A program made the position numbers and the translations under genes. A model generated the notes under the pieces. That model was not told where the DNA came from. It made no database searches and saw only the letters and a list, made by a program, of their open reading frames with translations. A stretch of 64,000 nucleotides of DNA from Phytomonas francai (Eukaryota; Euglenozoa; Kinetoplastea; Trypanosomatida; Trypanosomatidae): assembly GCA_001766655.1 (NCBI GenBank), contig MJCC01000006.1:1623-65622 (forward strand). The letters run 5' to 3'. Positions 29,545 through 39,529 of this stretch are shown here, one piece after another (the first letter of the stretch is position 1; each line of letters opens with the position of its first letter).

Positions 29545-32427
29545 TTAATCGGCGCCTTCCTGGTCCTTTTTTTCAATTTTCCGCCGCTTTGTTTTATTCG
29601 TTTTACGCCTCAAACTCAAATCGAGGGGAAGGACAGCCTGTCCTTGACGTACCTCAATGCGCGGTTGAACACCCTCTTTGAAGGACAGGGCGGAGCTCCA
29701 CTCCGGGCCTAAAGGTTGACGGATGAAGCGGGCGAACTCTTGTGCATTGGAAAAGGGTCGTGGAACCATATGAAGTGTCATGCGATCCGGCACGAGCTCA
29801 ACCCCGTCATGATTGATGATAACGTGATCTAATCCGGCATCAGCCCTGCTCTTCATCAGAAAGGATTTTTCAATCTGTCTTTGCACCGCACTGTGCTCAA
29901 GCTTTTCCTGGTGACGCTTGTTGAGCTTGGGGTCCGTGCCACCCCATTCACCCCAGCCTGGTAAATTTTCGTTCACATCCTCGGGCTTCATGATCGTTTC
30001 GACTTGCGAGGTCTTTTCTTTGAGGAAGTCCTCGTCGATTTCGTCGTGTGCAAAGGCGCGAGAGACAAGGTATTCCTGATGCAAACGGAGATCGTCTTCG
30101 GGTTCCGACGGCGGTGGGGGTGCCTGAGCGTCATCCGAGCTCGAGGGCGCCCGCCCCCCCTTGTCGTCTCCGTGCGATTCATTCGGTTGTGTAGCGCGTG
30201 CGCGCTTCAGCGTCTCTGGCGTTATCGTGATGCGAGTGGACTGTGCGGTCTTTTTCCGATTCCCGGCAAACCCACCCCCCGCCGCCACTACTTCGGCCTC
30301 CTGGGGGTTCTTCCCCACCATTTCCGATTCGGCTACTTCGCCATGGGAGCCGTCCGAGGGCGGTTGCTCGATGGGGCCTGCCGCGGTGGCCCGCAGGCCC
30401 TTTTGTTTCCTTAATTGGATAGTCTCTACACGATGCATGGGGTGCGCGAGGTCGTCGAACCGTTTTCGGACCCCAGTCAGCCCGATGGGTCCGGTCATTC
30501 GATCGGGCCCAGCATGCTCGGGTGCCTCGGCCGGGCCATCGCCGTCGTCCGAGGTATCGCCCTCCCCGCGGGGGGTGTTCTGATAGCGCCGGATGTCCTC
30601 CTGCAAGGATGCCAACTCCGCCGCGTACGCCTTTTCCTCGCGCGCGCGGGCGTGCTTCATAAACTTCATCTCGCGCAGCTCCGCGCGCGCCTGGGTGATC
30701 GGGCGGCCCTCCGCCGCGGTCTCGCCCTCCGCCTCGACGTCCTTCCAGAGAAGACTCGTGAGAGGCGTCGTGCGCGGCGCCTCCAGCGAGGAGGAGCCCG
30801 GCCCCGCCGCGAGCAGCTCGTCGACGACGCGCTCCTCCTCGCTGGAGGCGTCCGCATTATCCTTGTCCTCGGGGGCCTCGCCGTCCGCCTCGCCCGCGTC
30901 CGCGTCGGCGCGCCGCATGAGCCGCTGCCGGAGACGGTCCTGCTCGTCCAAGGCCTCCTTGACGGCGGCGTCGGCGCGGGTGAGCCGCCGCGCGCGGCGC
31001 ACCCACGCGCTCGTGTTTTTATGCCGCTGCGTGACCCTCTCGGCCGCGCGGGCGCGCGCGAGGCGGACGGCGAGGCCCCGCCGCGCGCGCTCGGGGTCAA
31101 GCAGCGCGCGCGCGGTCGCCCGGCGGGCCCGCTCGCGGTCCTCCTCCTTGCGCAGGATGCGGCGGTAGGCCTTGCTCTTGATGCGGTTGAAGCGCCGCCG
31201 GCGCGCGTTCTCGTAGGCCAGGATCGCCTTCAGCTTCGCCACGTACCCCGGCGAGGGCGGCGCGCCCGCCCCCTCCCCCGCCTCCGCGTCGGCGCCGCCG
31301 TTAAATTCGACGTAATTCCCGATCGAATCGCCCGTCCCGACCTCAGGGCTCGACGCCTCGAGCTGCCCGCGCGAGAGGCCCGCGCGCGAGAGGATCGCGT
31401 TCATCCGCGACGTCAGTTTCTGAGCCGGGTTCGTCGGCCCTGAAGCCCCCTCGCGGAACAACATCTCCGAGGCGGCCACAATGCCGCCCAGAGAAGAGGG
31501 CGTGGGATTGCTTTCGGGGGCTCTCATCGGGAGTTGAAGATGCTTGGTCGTGTTGAGCTCTTGCAGCAGCGGTTTATACTTGGATAGATTTTCGTCCACA
31601 ATCGAGCGCACCTCCTTTCGAGCAAAACGCTCCTTCTCAGGGTCATCGAGGTCAACAGTCAGCAAATTATGCTTGTTTCGCAAGGCCTCTTCGAGACGAT
31701 TCCGCGCAGCCTCTTCTTCCTTATTTCCACCTTTACCCTTCTTGATGAATTGCCGAATAGCGGCACTGTAGGATTGTGGAACGCCATCCTCTCCAGCGAT
31801 AGCAGACCCGAAAAAGGCTTCGTTTTCCTCTGTTAGCTTTGATGCCCGCTGCTTTTTTACAACCTGCCGCTCGCCACCCTCCGCGACGATCGTCTTCTTT
31901 TTGGAAGGCTTCTTCTTATTCTTCTTCCCAACGCCTCCCTCCTCCTCTGCTTCAAGGTTTGCATCGAGCATATCACTAAGGTCGATATAGTCACTCCCAT
32001 CGCTACTTTGCCCGTCTTCATGGTAGTTATACAAGTCGTCTTCATCCGGGCCAGAAGACCTGACTTTCCGCTTTGCCAGCCTTCCCTCTGTCCGCTCTAG
32101 CGCGCCGAACTGTTCGTCCATAAAGTCATCCGCATCGCCATTGGAGCGGTTCGTTCCTTTGGAAGTCTTGCTCTTCTTCCCCGCAGCCTTCTTGCCTTTT
32201 GCGCGATTTTCCTCACCCCGGCGTTGAAAGAAATGACCATATAACCTCTCATCCTCACTATCGAATGCTAAATCGTCGTCAATGTCTTCATCAAACTCGG
32301 GTGGTATCCGTGTCTTGCTAGGCATGTCCTGATCAGAAAAACGGCCCTTAGCATTGCTATTAGTGGAGCTACTATGTTTTCTCTTCAAATCTTTGGCAAC
32401 AGACTTGGGCTTTGCACGCGAAACCAT
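29545..32427 (-). CDS. UTP14: U3 snoRNP protein UTP14 (small-subunit processome)
   Basis: A 960-residue nucleolar protein of 18S rRNA processing; UTP14 activates the helicase DHR1 in yeast. Visible family features are an acidic N-terminus with EFDEDIDDDLAFDSEDE at about 45-60, the basic block FNRIKSKAYRRILRKEEDR at about 410-430, KFMKHAREK-like residues (KFMKHARAREEKAYAAEL) at about 590-607, the diagnostic GWGEWGG at about 828, and a C-terminal domain (RPFSNAQEFARFIRQPLG, then PEWSS). Start is ATG 32427. Between about 30540 and 31420 the gene becomes extremely GC-rich and codes for Ala/Arg/Asp-rich sequence, including the conserved IKSK-Y-RR block; on both sides the composition returns to normal. 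The long plus-strand frames there are shadows caused by lack of AT-rich stop codons. Confidence 0.9.
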   Translation of the reverse strand: MVSRAKPKSVAKDLKRKHSSSTNSNAKGRFSDQDMPSKTRIPPEFDEDIDDDLAFDSEDERLYGHFFQRRGEENRAKGKKAAGKKSKTSKGTNRSNGDADDFMDEQFGALERTEGRLAKRKVRSSGPDEDDLYNYHEDGQSSDGSDYIDLSDMLDANLEAEEEGGVGKKNKKKPSKKKTIVAEGGERQVVKKQRASKLTEENEAFFGSAIAGEDGVPQSYSAAIRQFIKKGKGGNKEEEAARNRLEEALRNKHNLLTVDLDDPEKERFARKEVRSIVDENLSKYKPLLQELNTTKHLQLPMRAPESNPTPSSLGGIVAASEMLFREGASGPTNPAQKLTSRMNAILSRAGLSRGQLEASSPEVGTGDSIGNYVEFNGGADAEAGEGAGAPPSPGYVAKLKAILAYENARRRRFNRIKSKAYRRILRKEEDRERARRATARALLDPERARRGLAVRLARARAAERVTQRHKNTSAWVRRARRLTRADAAVKEALDEQDRLRQRLMRRADADAGEADGEAPEDKDNADASSEEERVVDELLAAGPGSSSLEAPRTTPLTSLLWKDVEAEGETAAEGRPITQARAELREMKFMKHARAREEKAYAAELASLQEDIRRYQNTPRGEGDTSDDGDGPAEAPEHAGPDRMTGPIGLTGVRKRFDDLAHPMHRVETIQLRKQKGLRATAAGPIEQPPSDGSHGEVAESEMVGKNPQEAEVVAAGGGFAGNRKKTAQSTRITITPETLKRARATQPNESHGDDKGGRAPSSSDDAQAPPPPSEPEDDLRLHQEYLVSRAFAHDEIDEDFLKEKTSQVETIMKPEDVNENLPGWGEWGGTDPKLNKRHQEKLEHSAVQRQIEKSFLMKSRADAGLDHVIINHDGVELVPDRMTLHMVPRPFSNAQEFARFIRQPLGPEWSSALSFKEGVQPRIEVRQGQAVLPLDLSLRRKTNKTKRRKIEKKDQEGAD

Positions 32428-32816
32428 CTGAGTGTATTATTATTATTATTAATAGTAGTAGTAGTAGTAGTAATAGTACCCTGTTACGTTGCTTTATTAT
32501 TTCTTTTTAGACCTTTCGCTTAGTTTTAGTCTAACCCTCTGGGCTCTTGACCCAGGCTCGGTTCAGTTTCCTTAATTCCGCTTAGTTATCCCCAACAATG
32601 GATGATGATGAGATGAGGAATAGGAAGAAAATACCTTAGGCTGAAAAACATTGAATCGTATTAACAATAGCGCGACAGATTTTTCTACCAAATCGAGTAA
32701 ACCAGAACGCGTGGAAAGGGAGACGCGAGCAAAAAAAAGTGCTCAATTGATTCCTTCGAGAGAAAAACAGCCGCATTGACTGCCGTAAAGTCTGGATTTT
32801 TTACATAGTATTGGAT

Positions 32817-32853
<37 letters not shown>

Positions 32854-33039
32854 GAAACAAAAAGGACATTTAGAATTTTTGTTCTCCCATTTTATCGCTT
32901 CAAACAGTTACGACTATTGGAAATATGAAGCAGCATAGGAGACAGGGTAAGAACATGCGCCTATTCCCTGACGCATGGGTGCTCTAAGCAGGGCATTAGT
33001 TGCTTCCGAACAATACGATAAACGAAAATGGATTTGCTT
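32428..33039. other. Intergenic region with microsatellites
   Basis: Starts with a TTA/AGT trinucleotide repeat (about 32435-32475) directly upstream of UTP14, and has an AC repeat at 32821-32850. No supported gene. Confidence 0.75.
32821..32850. repeat. (AC)15 microsatellite
   Basis: Fifteen AC units without interruption, in the gap between UTP14 and the next gene upstream. Confidence 0.95.
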
Positions 33040-34290
33040 CTAATGGACACCCTTTGCTGTATCTTTGATCTGGTTGATATGTGTGCCGTCAATTTTGGAA
33101 GGTAGCTTAGCGTAGGCACGTCGAAGAGACCCCCCGGTGATACCTTTCACCGGTTGGGAGTTGGGAGGCACGGGCCTATCATGGGCAGAAGGAAAGATTC
33201 GTATGGTTCCGTCCCCTGACCATTTTGTGGTTGTGATTGCACCTTGACTGTTTGACTTTTCGGATCGATATCGGAATGAAGAGCTAAGACGCCTCCATGT
33301 TTGCATAGGGCTTCTCTTTGTATGAGAAGAAGCGGAATCTGCGACCCCGTGTCCCGGACTTAGGACGCTCTCTCGGCTAGTGTGTCCCACATCCGATCCT
33401 AAGCTTATACCAAGTACTCTATTCGTACTAACGGACCCATCGCTCGCTAAAGGGTGCAATAATGTGTTCGATGGGCCTGTCTGCGCTGTCATGTACGACG
33501 CAGTCCGCTTGCCCATGTTTCTCTCGGACTTATCATGCGAAAGGGAAAGGAAGGAGGGGTGGGATAGACACTCGACAACGTACCGGCAGTACTCGTCCAT
33601 GGGAATCAACTCGGGGGGGCTCCCTGCGCGCGGGCATTCGGCGCCCTCACCCCCCCCCCGCCCACGCCTCGCCGCGACGTGGAGGTCCTCGGCGGCGCGC
33701 AGGGCGAAGGCGCACGCCGGCCGGGCGAAAAGCCCCCCCCCCTCAACCTCAGTCCCCACCGCCCTGCAGTCGCGCGTTAAAAAAGAATGCGCGACCATCT
33801 CGCGCAGCTCATCCCAGACGGAAAAGGACGTGTAAATATACTTCATTGCATCGAACAGGGAGGCAGCGTATAGATCGGCACTTCTTTCAACAATCTCCTT
33901 CGCAATGTCCTCACACATCCATTCCACTTTAGCACATCTCTTAGACCTTTGAATAACAGGGTCAATCTCAGAAAGCGCCACGGTGTTAGGAGTATTCGGG
34001 GAACTCGGTAAATCACGTTGCTCGCTTTTGGGCGCAGTTGAAGCCAAGGATATGGGATCTTCCTCGGGCCCGTCGGAGTCGGTAAAGGACGCATCACGAG
34101 GGACATCCGCCTTCAACCTTGTTTTCTCAGACTGCGTGATGCCGTCATAATAGCTACTATCGAGGGAAAAAAAGCGCTCAAAATTATGGATTAGCACGTT
34201 GTCTTTCCTGACAAACGCCGGGTCTCGGAAAAAGCTGGGCAATATCGGAAACGCGTTGTCCTCATTTCCCAAGTCATTAGGTAATACCAT
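33040..34290 (-). CDS. Hypothetical protein with GC-rich insertion
   Basis: A 416-residue protein that I do not recognise. Residues about 100-185 look folded and helical (AKVEWMCEDIAKEIVERSADL, then YAASLFDAMKYIYTSFSVWDE, then LREMVAHSFLTRD). Residues about 175-220 match a GC-rich island (33610-33770) and are Ala/Arg/Gly-rich. A further helical piece (MDEYCRYVVECLSHPSFLSL) follows, and the last 160 residues are Ser/Thr-rich and basic, probably disordered. The spacing of the two helical parts around the GC-rich segment suggests that a single helical domain is split by the low-complexity stretch. The open frame begins at TTG 34305; the first ATG is 34290 (MVLPNDLG). No signal peptide or membrane span. 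Confidence 0.6.
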   Translation of the reverse strand: MVLPNDLGNEDNAFPILPSFFRDPAFVRKDNVLIHNFERFFSLDSSYYDGITQSEKTRLKADVPRDASFTDSDGPEEDPISLASTAPKSEQRDLPSSPNTPNTVALSEIDPVIQRSKRCAKVEWMCEDIAKEIVERSADLYAASLFDAMKYIYTSFSVWDELREMVAHSFLTRDCRAVGTEVEGGGLFARPACAFALRAAEDLHVAARRGRGGGEGAECPRAGSPPELIPMDEYCRYVVECLSHPSFLSLSHDKSERNMGKRTASYMTAQTGPSNTLLHPLASDGSVSTNRVLGISLGSDVGHTSRESVLSPGHGVADSASSHTKRSPMQTWRRLSSSFRYRSEKSNSQGAITTTKWSGDGTIRIFPSAHDRPVPPNSQPVKGITGGSLRRAYAKLPSKIDGTHINQIKDTAKGVH

Positions 34291-35154
34291 CGAAAATGGA
34301 ATCAATAAACGACTTTTCTGTACACCTCAGACTGTAAAGAATAAGTACGAAAAATAACGGGATGACGGCAAAAGGGAAAATATAGGCAATATCTTGATTT
34401 CCTTGATGCTTTTCCCCTCTCCTCTCTTACCAAGGAAATCTAAATTTAAGTGGAATAACAATTAATAATGAACGAAGTTTAGACTAGAGAGATATGGGTA
34501 GAGCTAAGGGACTGATAAGTAGAAGGCTGAGATAAAATGACGTGTACGGTGGCAGAGAGGTGGTTTCCGTCTTCATTTTCCAATTTAGCTCAATCAAGAG
34601 GAAATCTTCGTTCAGTTTTTTTTTTTAAGCTGCTAGGTAGAGACAACAAGTATCCATTGATTAAAAAAAAAAAAAACTGAACAAGAATATACTAATTTCA
34701 CTTCTATTACACATCTCAAATGTATTCTAAACGTGAATTTTATTCTACAACAAATTTGTCCTATTTGAGACAATATGCTGAAACTTTATAATTTTTAAAC
34801 AAACATCCAGTGAAATTTAAAAATAAAAGACTCAGCTATAATAATAATCAACCATAACAGCCCTTGGCGTTTTTCTTGGTTGAGACAGTGATTAATAAAT
34901 GCAAGGATAAACTAATTAAAAAAACACTCGATTAATCAGCTGCGTCTGCATACTTCAAAACTGCATGATGTGGTAAACCCTCCAAAACCTTCAGACCAAC
35001 ATTTTACAACTTCCATAATTTACTATAGCACATCGCTACAAACATTACAAAGAAAAACTGATAATACAGATCAGACAAGGAGGTTTGCCTCTTAAAACAA
35101 AAACTAACAGCTTTAATATTCTAAAAATTATTAAGTAATCCATAGCAACAATAA
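34291..35154. other. Intergenic region
   Basis: AT-rich, with T-run 34616-34626 and A-run 34662-34675 on the plus strand. No supported gene. It includes the 3' UTR of the first ARF1 gene. Confidence 0.75.
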
Positions 35155-36410
<1,256 letters not shown>

Positions 36411-36710
36411 CTATGCAGTCCTTGTGCTTGCGCCTGAACGATGTTTCTGCTCTGTAAATTCAAGACCACACATATGCGCCGCCGCGCGTGCTCTCTCTAC
36501 GTCTGTTTGTTTTACTGAATAAGTTTGTTGTAGCGTGCGATACTTGGCCAAGCATTCCCTCATGAAAGCGTATTCTGGAACATTTAAGGGGCCTTGAGGA
36601 TCCTTCAAGAGCTCCTCAAAACGCTTGGAAAAGGAAAAAGCTGGTGTGTTACCGCACGCACGTACTATGGTAGCCTTGATACATAGTCGTGGAAACGTAA
36701 CGTTTAACAT
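36411..36710 (-). CDS. Small protein, possibly FMC1/LYR-like mitochondrial assembly factor
   Basis: A 99-residue basic protein lying between the two ARF1 genes. The first 25 residues (MLNVTFPRLCIKATIVRACG) lack acidic residues and could target mitochondria. The rest is helical, with YAFMRECLAKYRTLQQTY and then ERARAAAHMCGLEFTEQ; the last part resembles the A-x-x-x-GL-x-(F/L)-P segment of FMC1, a small protein for ATP synthase assembly with a LYR-like fold. The match is weak and from memory of the pattern only. The open frame begins with GTG at 36722; ATG 36710 is the first proper start. It is bounded by AT-rich gaps and has coding-like composition, so it is likely a real gene. Confidence 0.5.
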   Translation of the reverse strand: MLNVTFPRLCIKATIVRACGNTPAFSFSKRFEELLKDPQGPLNVPEYAFMRECLAKYRTLQQTYSVKQTDVERARAAAHMCGLEFTEQKHRSGASTRTA

Positions 36711-37272
36711 ACTTTGGTGCACAAATGATGAAATAGAAATAACGAAAAAATTGCTAACCTAGTCTATGCATAGGTTTGTGTAACGATTTAACTCGATATT
36801 TGCTTTAATCCCATACATACAGGGAATCCAGATGAAACGAAGCATTGAAAGTAATAGGGAAAATGAATATTTTTGATTCTTCAACGAGGAAGATGCAAAT
36901 GACTAACGCCACCTTCTCCTATCAACAAAAAAAAAGAGAGCAATAACAACTACCCCTATTCAAGGATATGGTTTTTAAGATCCACAAAAACTTTTAAAAA
37001 GAATTAAAAATCATACCTACCAGAGCACACTACATTTTTTAAAGTTTGCAACCGTACAAAATAAAAAATTCAGCATAAAGGAACCTATCACTTTCAATGT
37101 TAGACACCGATACCATAATCTTGAAACACAGGAATAGAAATTTTTCCCTGCTTTTCCACCTCTTAAAACCATGGTTAAAGAAAAAAAATTCCATCAACAA
37201 AACCCATTTATTGCATTCACCCATAAATCGAAACAATACGTGTGTATTATCAATGATAAGTAATATTTCTTT
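36711..37272. other. Intergenic region
   Basis: AT-rich, with no supported gene. It holds the 3' UTR of the second ARF1 copy and the splice region for the small gene. Confidence 0.75.
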
Positions 37273-37821
37273 CTATTTCATCGCCTTTTTAATATTCACA
37301 GAGAGCCAATCAAGACCCTCGTACAGACCCTGCGCGGTTGTCGCACAACAACCCTGGATGTACCAATTCCTCTGACGGAGCGCGTGCAGCCCAAGTTTCT
37401 CGGTGACCTCGGTTGTGCTCATGGCATTCGGCAAATCCTGCTTGTTCGCGAAAACAAGCAGAACAGCGTTGCGAAGCTCGTCCTCCACGAGCATCTTTTC
37501 TAGTTCTCTTCTGGCTGCACCAATACGCTCTCGATCGTTGCTGTCTACAACAAATATAATGCCGTTGGAGTTCTGATAGTAATAATGCCAAAGTCGGCGC
37601 AGCTTATCCTGGCCACCAACATCCCACATGGTGAACTTAAGATTCTTATACTCGACCGTTTCGACGTTGAAACCGATGGTGGGGATCGTCGTCACGACCT
37701 CACCGAGCTTGAGCTTGTACAGAATCGTGGTCTTGCCCGCCGCATCCAGACCCACCATCAAGATACGGACCTCCTGTTTCCCCATTAAGGAACTTAAGGC
37801 AGATGCTAACCACTGGCCCAT
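37273..37821 (-). CDS. ARF1: ADP-ribosylation factor 1 (copy B), altered switch II
   Basis: A 182-residue ARF GTPase. Its N-terminus ([19 protein letters not shown]) is the type found in trypanosomatid ARF1, with Gly2 for myristoylation. P-loop, switch I, WDVGGQ, NKQD and CATTA motifs are intact. It differs from copy A in the N-terminal helix, in the last few residues (VNIKKAMK) and in switch II, where [12 protein letters not shown] becomes [12 protein letters not shown]. The three replacements correspond to P76, R79 and H80 of human ARF1, a surface that contacts exchange factors and effectors. The rest of the body is identical to copy A, which points to recent gene conversion with the patch retained. 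ATG 37821 is supported by a pyrimidine tract and AG at 37901-37923. Confidence 0.95.
   Translation of the reverse strand: MGQWLASALSSLMGKQEVRILMVGLDAAGKTTILYKLKLGEVVTTIPTIGFNVETVEYKNLKFTMWDVGGQDKLRRLWHYYYQNSNGIIFVVDSNDRERIGAARRELEKMLVEDELRNAVLLVFANKQDLPNAMSTTEVTEKLGLHALRQRNWYIQGCCATTAQGLYEGLDWLSVNIKKAMK
37286..37775. repeat. Duplicated ARF1 body, copy B
   Basis: Partner of 35168-35657. The patch of six substitutions lies at about 37585-37596. Confidence 0.93.
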
Positions 37822-37900
37822 TTTTGAGTATTAGTATAAGTGAGAAAGGTCCTTCAATCGATAGCAAAAAGAAAACCTTATGAAGATAGCTTTTGTGAGA

Positions 37901-37923
37901 CTAATATATAAAAAAAAAAAAAA
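37901..37923 (-). promoter_or_regulatory. Probable trans-splice acceptor for ARF1 copy B
   Basis: On the minus strand 14 T residues (37910-37923) are followed by ATATATTAG, with the AG at 37901-37902, about 79 nt before the ATG. Confidence 0.65.
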
Positions 37924-38034
37924 CTGAGAGAAGACAAATTTTCCTAGTCCCACTCCCCACCCCCACCACCACCCTCTTACTCCCATTTTGAATTTGTGAG
38001 GCCACCTCCTCGCTTTCTTTTAAAGTAAATTGCT

Positions 38035-38043
38035 TTATATATG

Positions 38044-38087
<44 letters not shown>
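38035..38087. repeat. (TA)n microsatellite
   Basis: About 50 bases of alternating TA with two ATGTAT/ATACAT interruptions near its left end. Confidence 0.93.
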
Positions 38088-38089
<2 letters not shown>

Positions 38090-38191
38090 CAGTTAACCTA
38101 CACATGCCCTGTTGCACTGTGTACCCTTTGTGATGGACCGACTGGGGTAAATTACCTGCTGGTTAGTATTTTAAAATCAAAAGTATAACAT

Positions 38192-39130
38192 TTACCTCAT
38201 CCGACGCTTCTTGCATCGTTCAACCTCCATTGTGATCTCATTAAACTCTTGTTCCATGGCACTAATCTCTGCCGGGGTCGTGTTTTCCGAAAGAATCTTC
38301 GCCTCTAGCTCCTCCAAACGTCTCTGTAGGCTTTCGTACTCGGCATCCTCGCGGTCAACCCCACTTTCGGTGGCGGTAGCCGACGCAGGATGCTCGTCAC
38401 CGTCGGTCTGGTTGCCGTGCACCGCCGGCGCGGAACCGTTGGCATCCGCGCTCGCACCCGCACCACTGCCGTGCGCCCCTCGCATCTCTCTTCCGCGCTT
38501 TCGCGTCTTTTTGCCGGCCGGGAGGTCGGTAGGGGCGCCAGCGGAGGCCCCCTCCCATTGCGCCACAAGGGCCTTGAACTCCTTGCGATGGGCCTCACTT
38601 GCCCGGCGATCCGCCTGCGTCACGCGCGCGTAGTTAATGAGCTTAAGCCGCGGACACAGGAAAAGGATAAAGGACCGTACCTTCCCCTCGTCGTACTGCT
38701 CCGGGTTACGATCCCATACCGGGTTTGCCTCAAGAGAAACGATCTCAAGCTTTTTCCAGAAGCACAGAAAGTACAAATCCCTTACCGCCCTAAGGTTGTT
38801 GCGGTCCGCGAGAAAGTGGCGTACATTGGGCAGCGCCGCAACGCAAGACCCGATGCTAACCTTCCGAATTTGGTTGCGATGCGCGATCAACGTCACGACG
38901 CGATCCATGATGGGTTTCTTCTCGGCATGCAGGCTCCCACCCAGAGGGAAGAATTCCAGGGTAGTCAGTACATTTGAGGTGAGATTGACAACATCGAAAC
39001 AATTGTCCAGAAGTAACAACACATTTTCATCGAGTGAGGATATGGACAATCCGCGTAGATCAATCTCACGCTGCAAAATTGCGTTATTGAACTGAGGAGC
39101 TTTTCTAATCAAATCAATCGTAAGGCGCAT
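38192..39130 (-). CDS. U2 snRNP protein A' (U2A'/LEA1, trypanosome U2-40K)
   Basis: A 312-residue splicing factor that binds U2 snRNA stem-loop IV together with U2B''. The N-terminal 165 residues are leucine-rich repeats with the U2A' pattern: IDLIRKAPQFNNAI at the start, REIDLRGLSISSLDE, LADRNNLRAVRDL, and the LRR-cap LKLINYARVTQADRRASEAH. The C-terminal half is a low-complexity Ala/Gly/Ser linker, matching a locally GC-rich segment (about 38380-38560), then a coiled coil and a basic tail (CKKRRMR). Trypanosomes use this protein for both the rare cis-splicing and general trans-splicing. Start is ATG 39130. Confidence 0.88.
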   Translation of the reverse strand: MRLTIDLIRKAPQFNNAILQREIDLRGLSISSLDENVLLLLDNCFDVVNLTSNVLTTLEFFPLGGSLHAEKKPIMDRVVTLIAHRNQIRKVSIGSCVAALPNVRHFLADRNNLRAVRDLYFLCFWKKLEIVSLEANPVWDRNPEQYDEGKVRSFILFLCPRLKLINYARVTQADRRASEAHRKEFKALVAQWEGASAGAPTDLPAGKKTRKRGREMRGAHGSGAGASADANGSAPAVHGNQTDGDEHPASATATESGVDREDAEYESLQRRLEELEAKILSENTTPAEISAMEQEFNEITMEVERCKKRRMR

Positions 39131-39529
39131 AATCGGAAGCTAACGGGTCTTCCCGTGTTTTCAATTCTTAAGACAAAGAAGAAAATGGAGAAGATGCTTA
39201 TTCTATTAGGTCGTTGTTAATGGTGTCCTCTCTATGCCCTGTAGGGGCTCAAACGCAGAGAAAAAAAAAAGGATGAGGACTAAAACGTGGTAAAGGGATT
39301 AAGTGTAATTTTAAGATTCCGCAGGAAGGGAGATACAGTCCGCGCACCGGAATAGCGCTTATTCGATCCATACGCATAGAATGAGAGGAGTTTAATTTGG
39401 TTTACAGTGTAATCTGGTCAATCCTGCCAAGCGTGAAGATTCGAGATTTATTTCGTTGCGAGGCGTTTGGTTAATAGGTCGACACGCCTTTAGAGTAACT
39501 TGGGAGATTAAAAACACACCATACGGGTA
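39131..39529. other. Intergenic region
   Basis: Mixed composition with A-run at 39261-39270. No supported gene. Confidence 0.7.

Larger units (their letters stand above)
37822..38191. other. Intergenic region with long TA repeat
   Basis: Contains the splice tract of ARF1 copy B and an alternating TA stretch at 38035-38087. No gene. Confidence 0.75.

Noticed and set aside
30415..31443. Long plus-strand open frames (342 and 191 codons) opposite UTP14
   Set aside because: They lie in the GC island, where stop codons are rare on all frames. The minus strand carries recognisable UTP14 motifs, so the plus frames are shadows.
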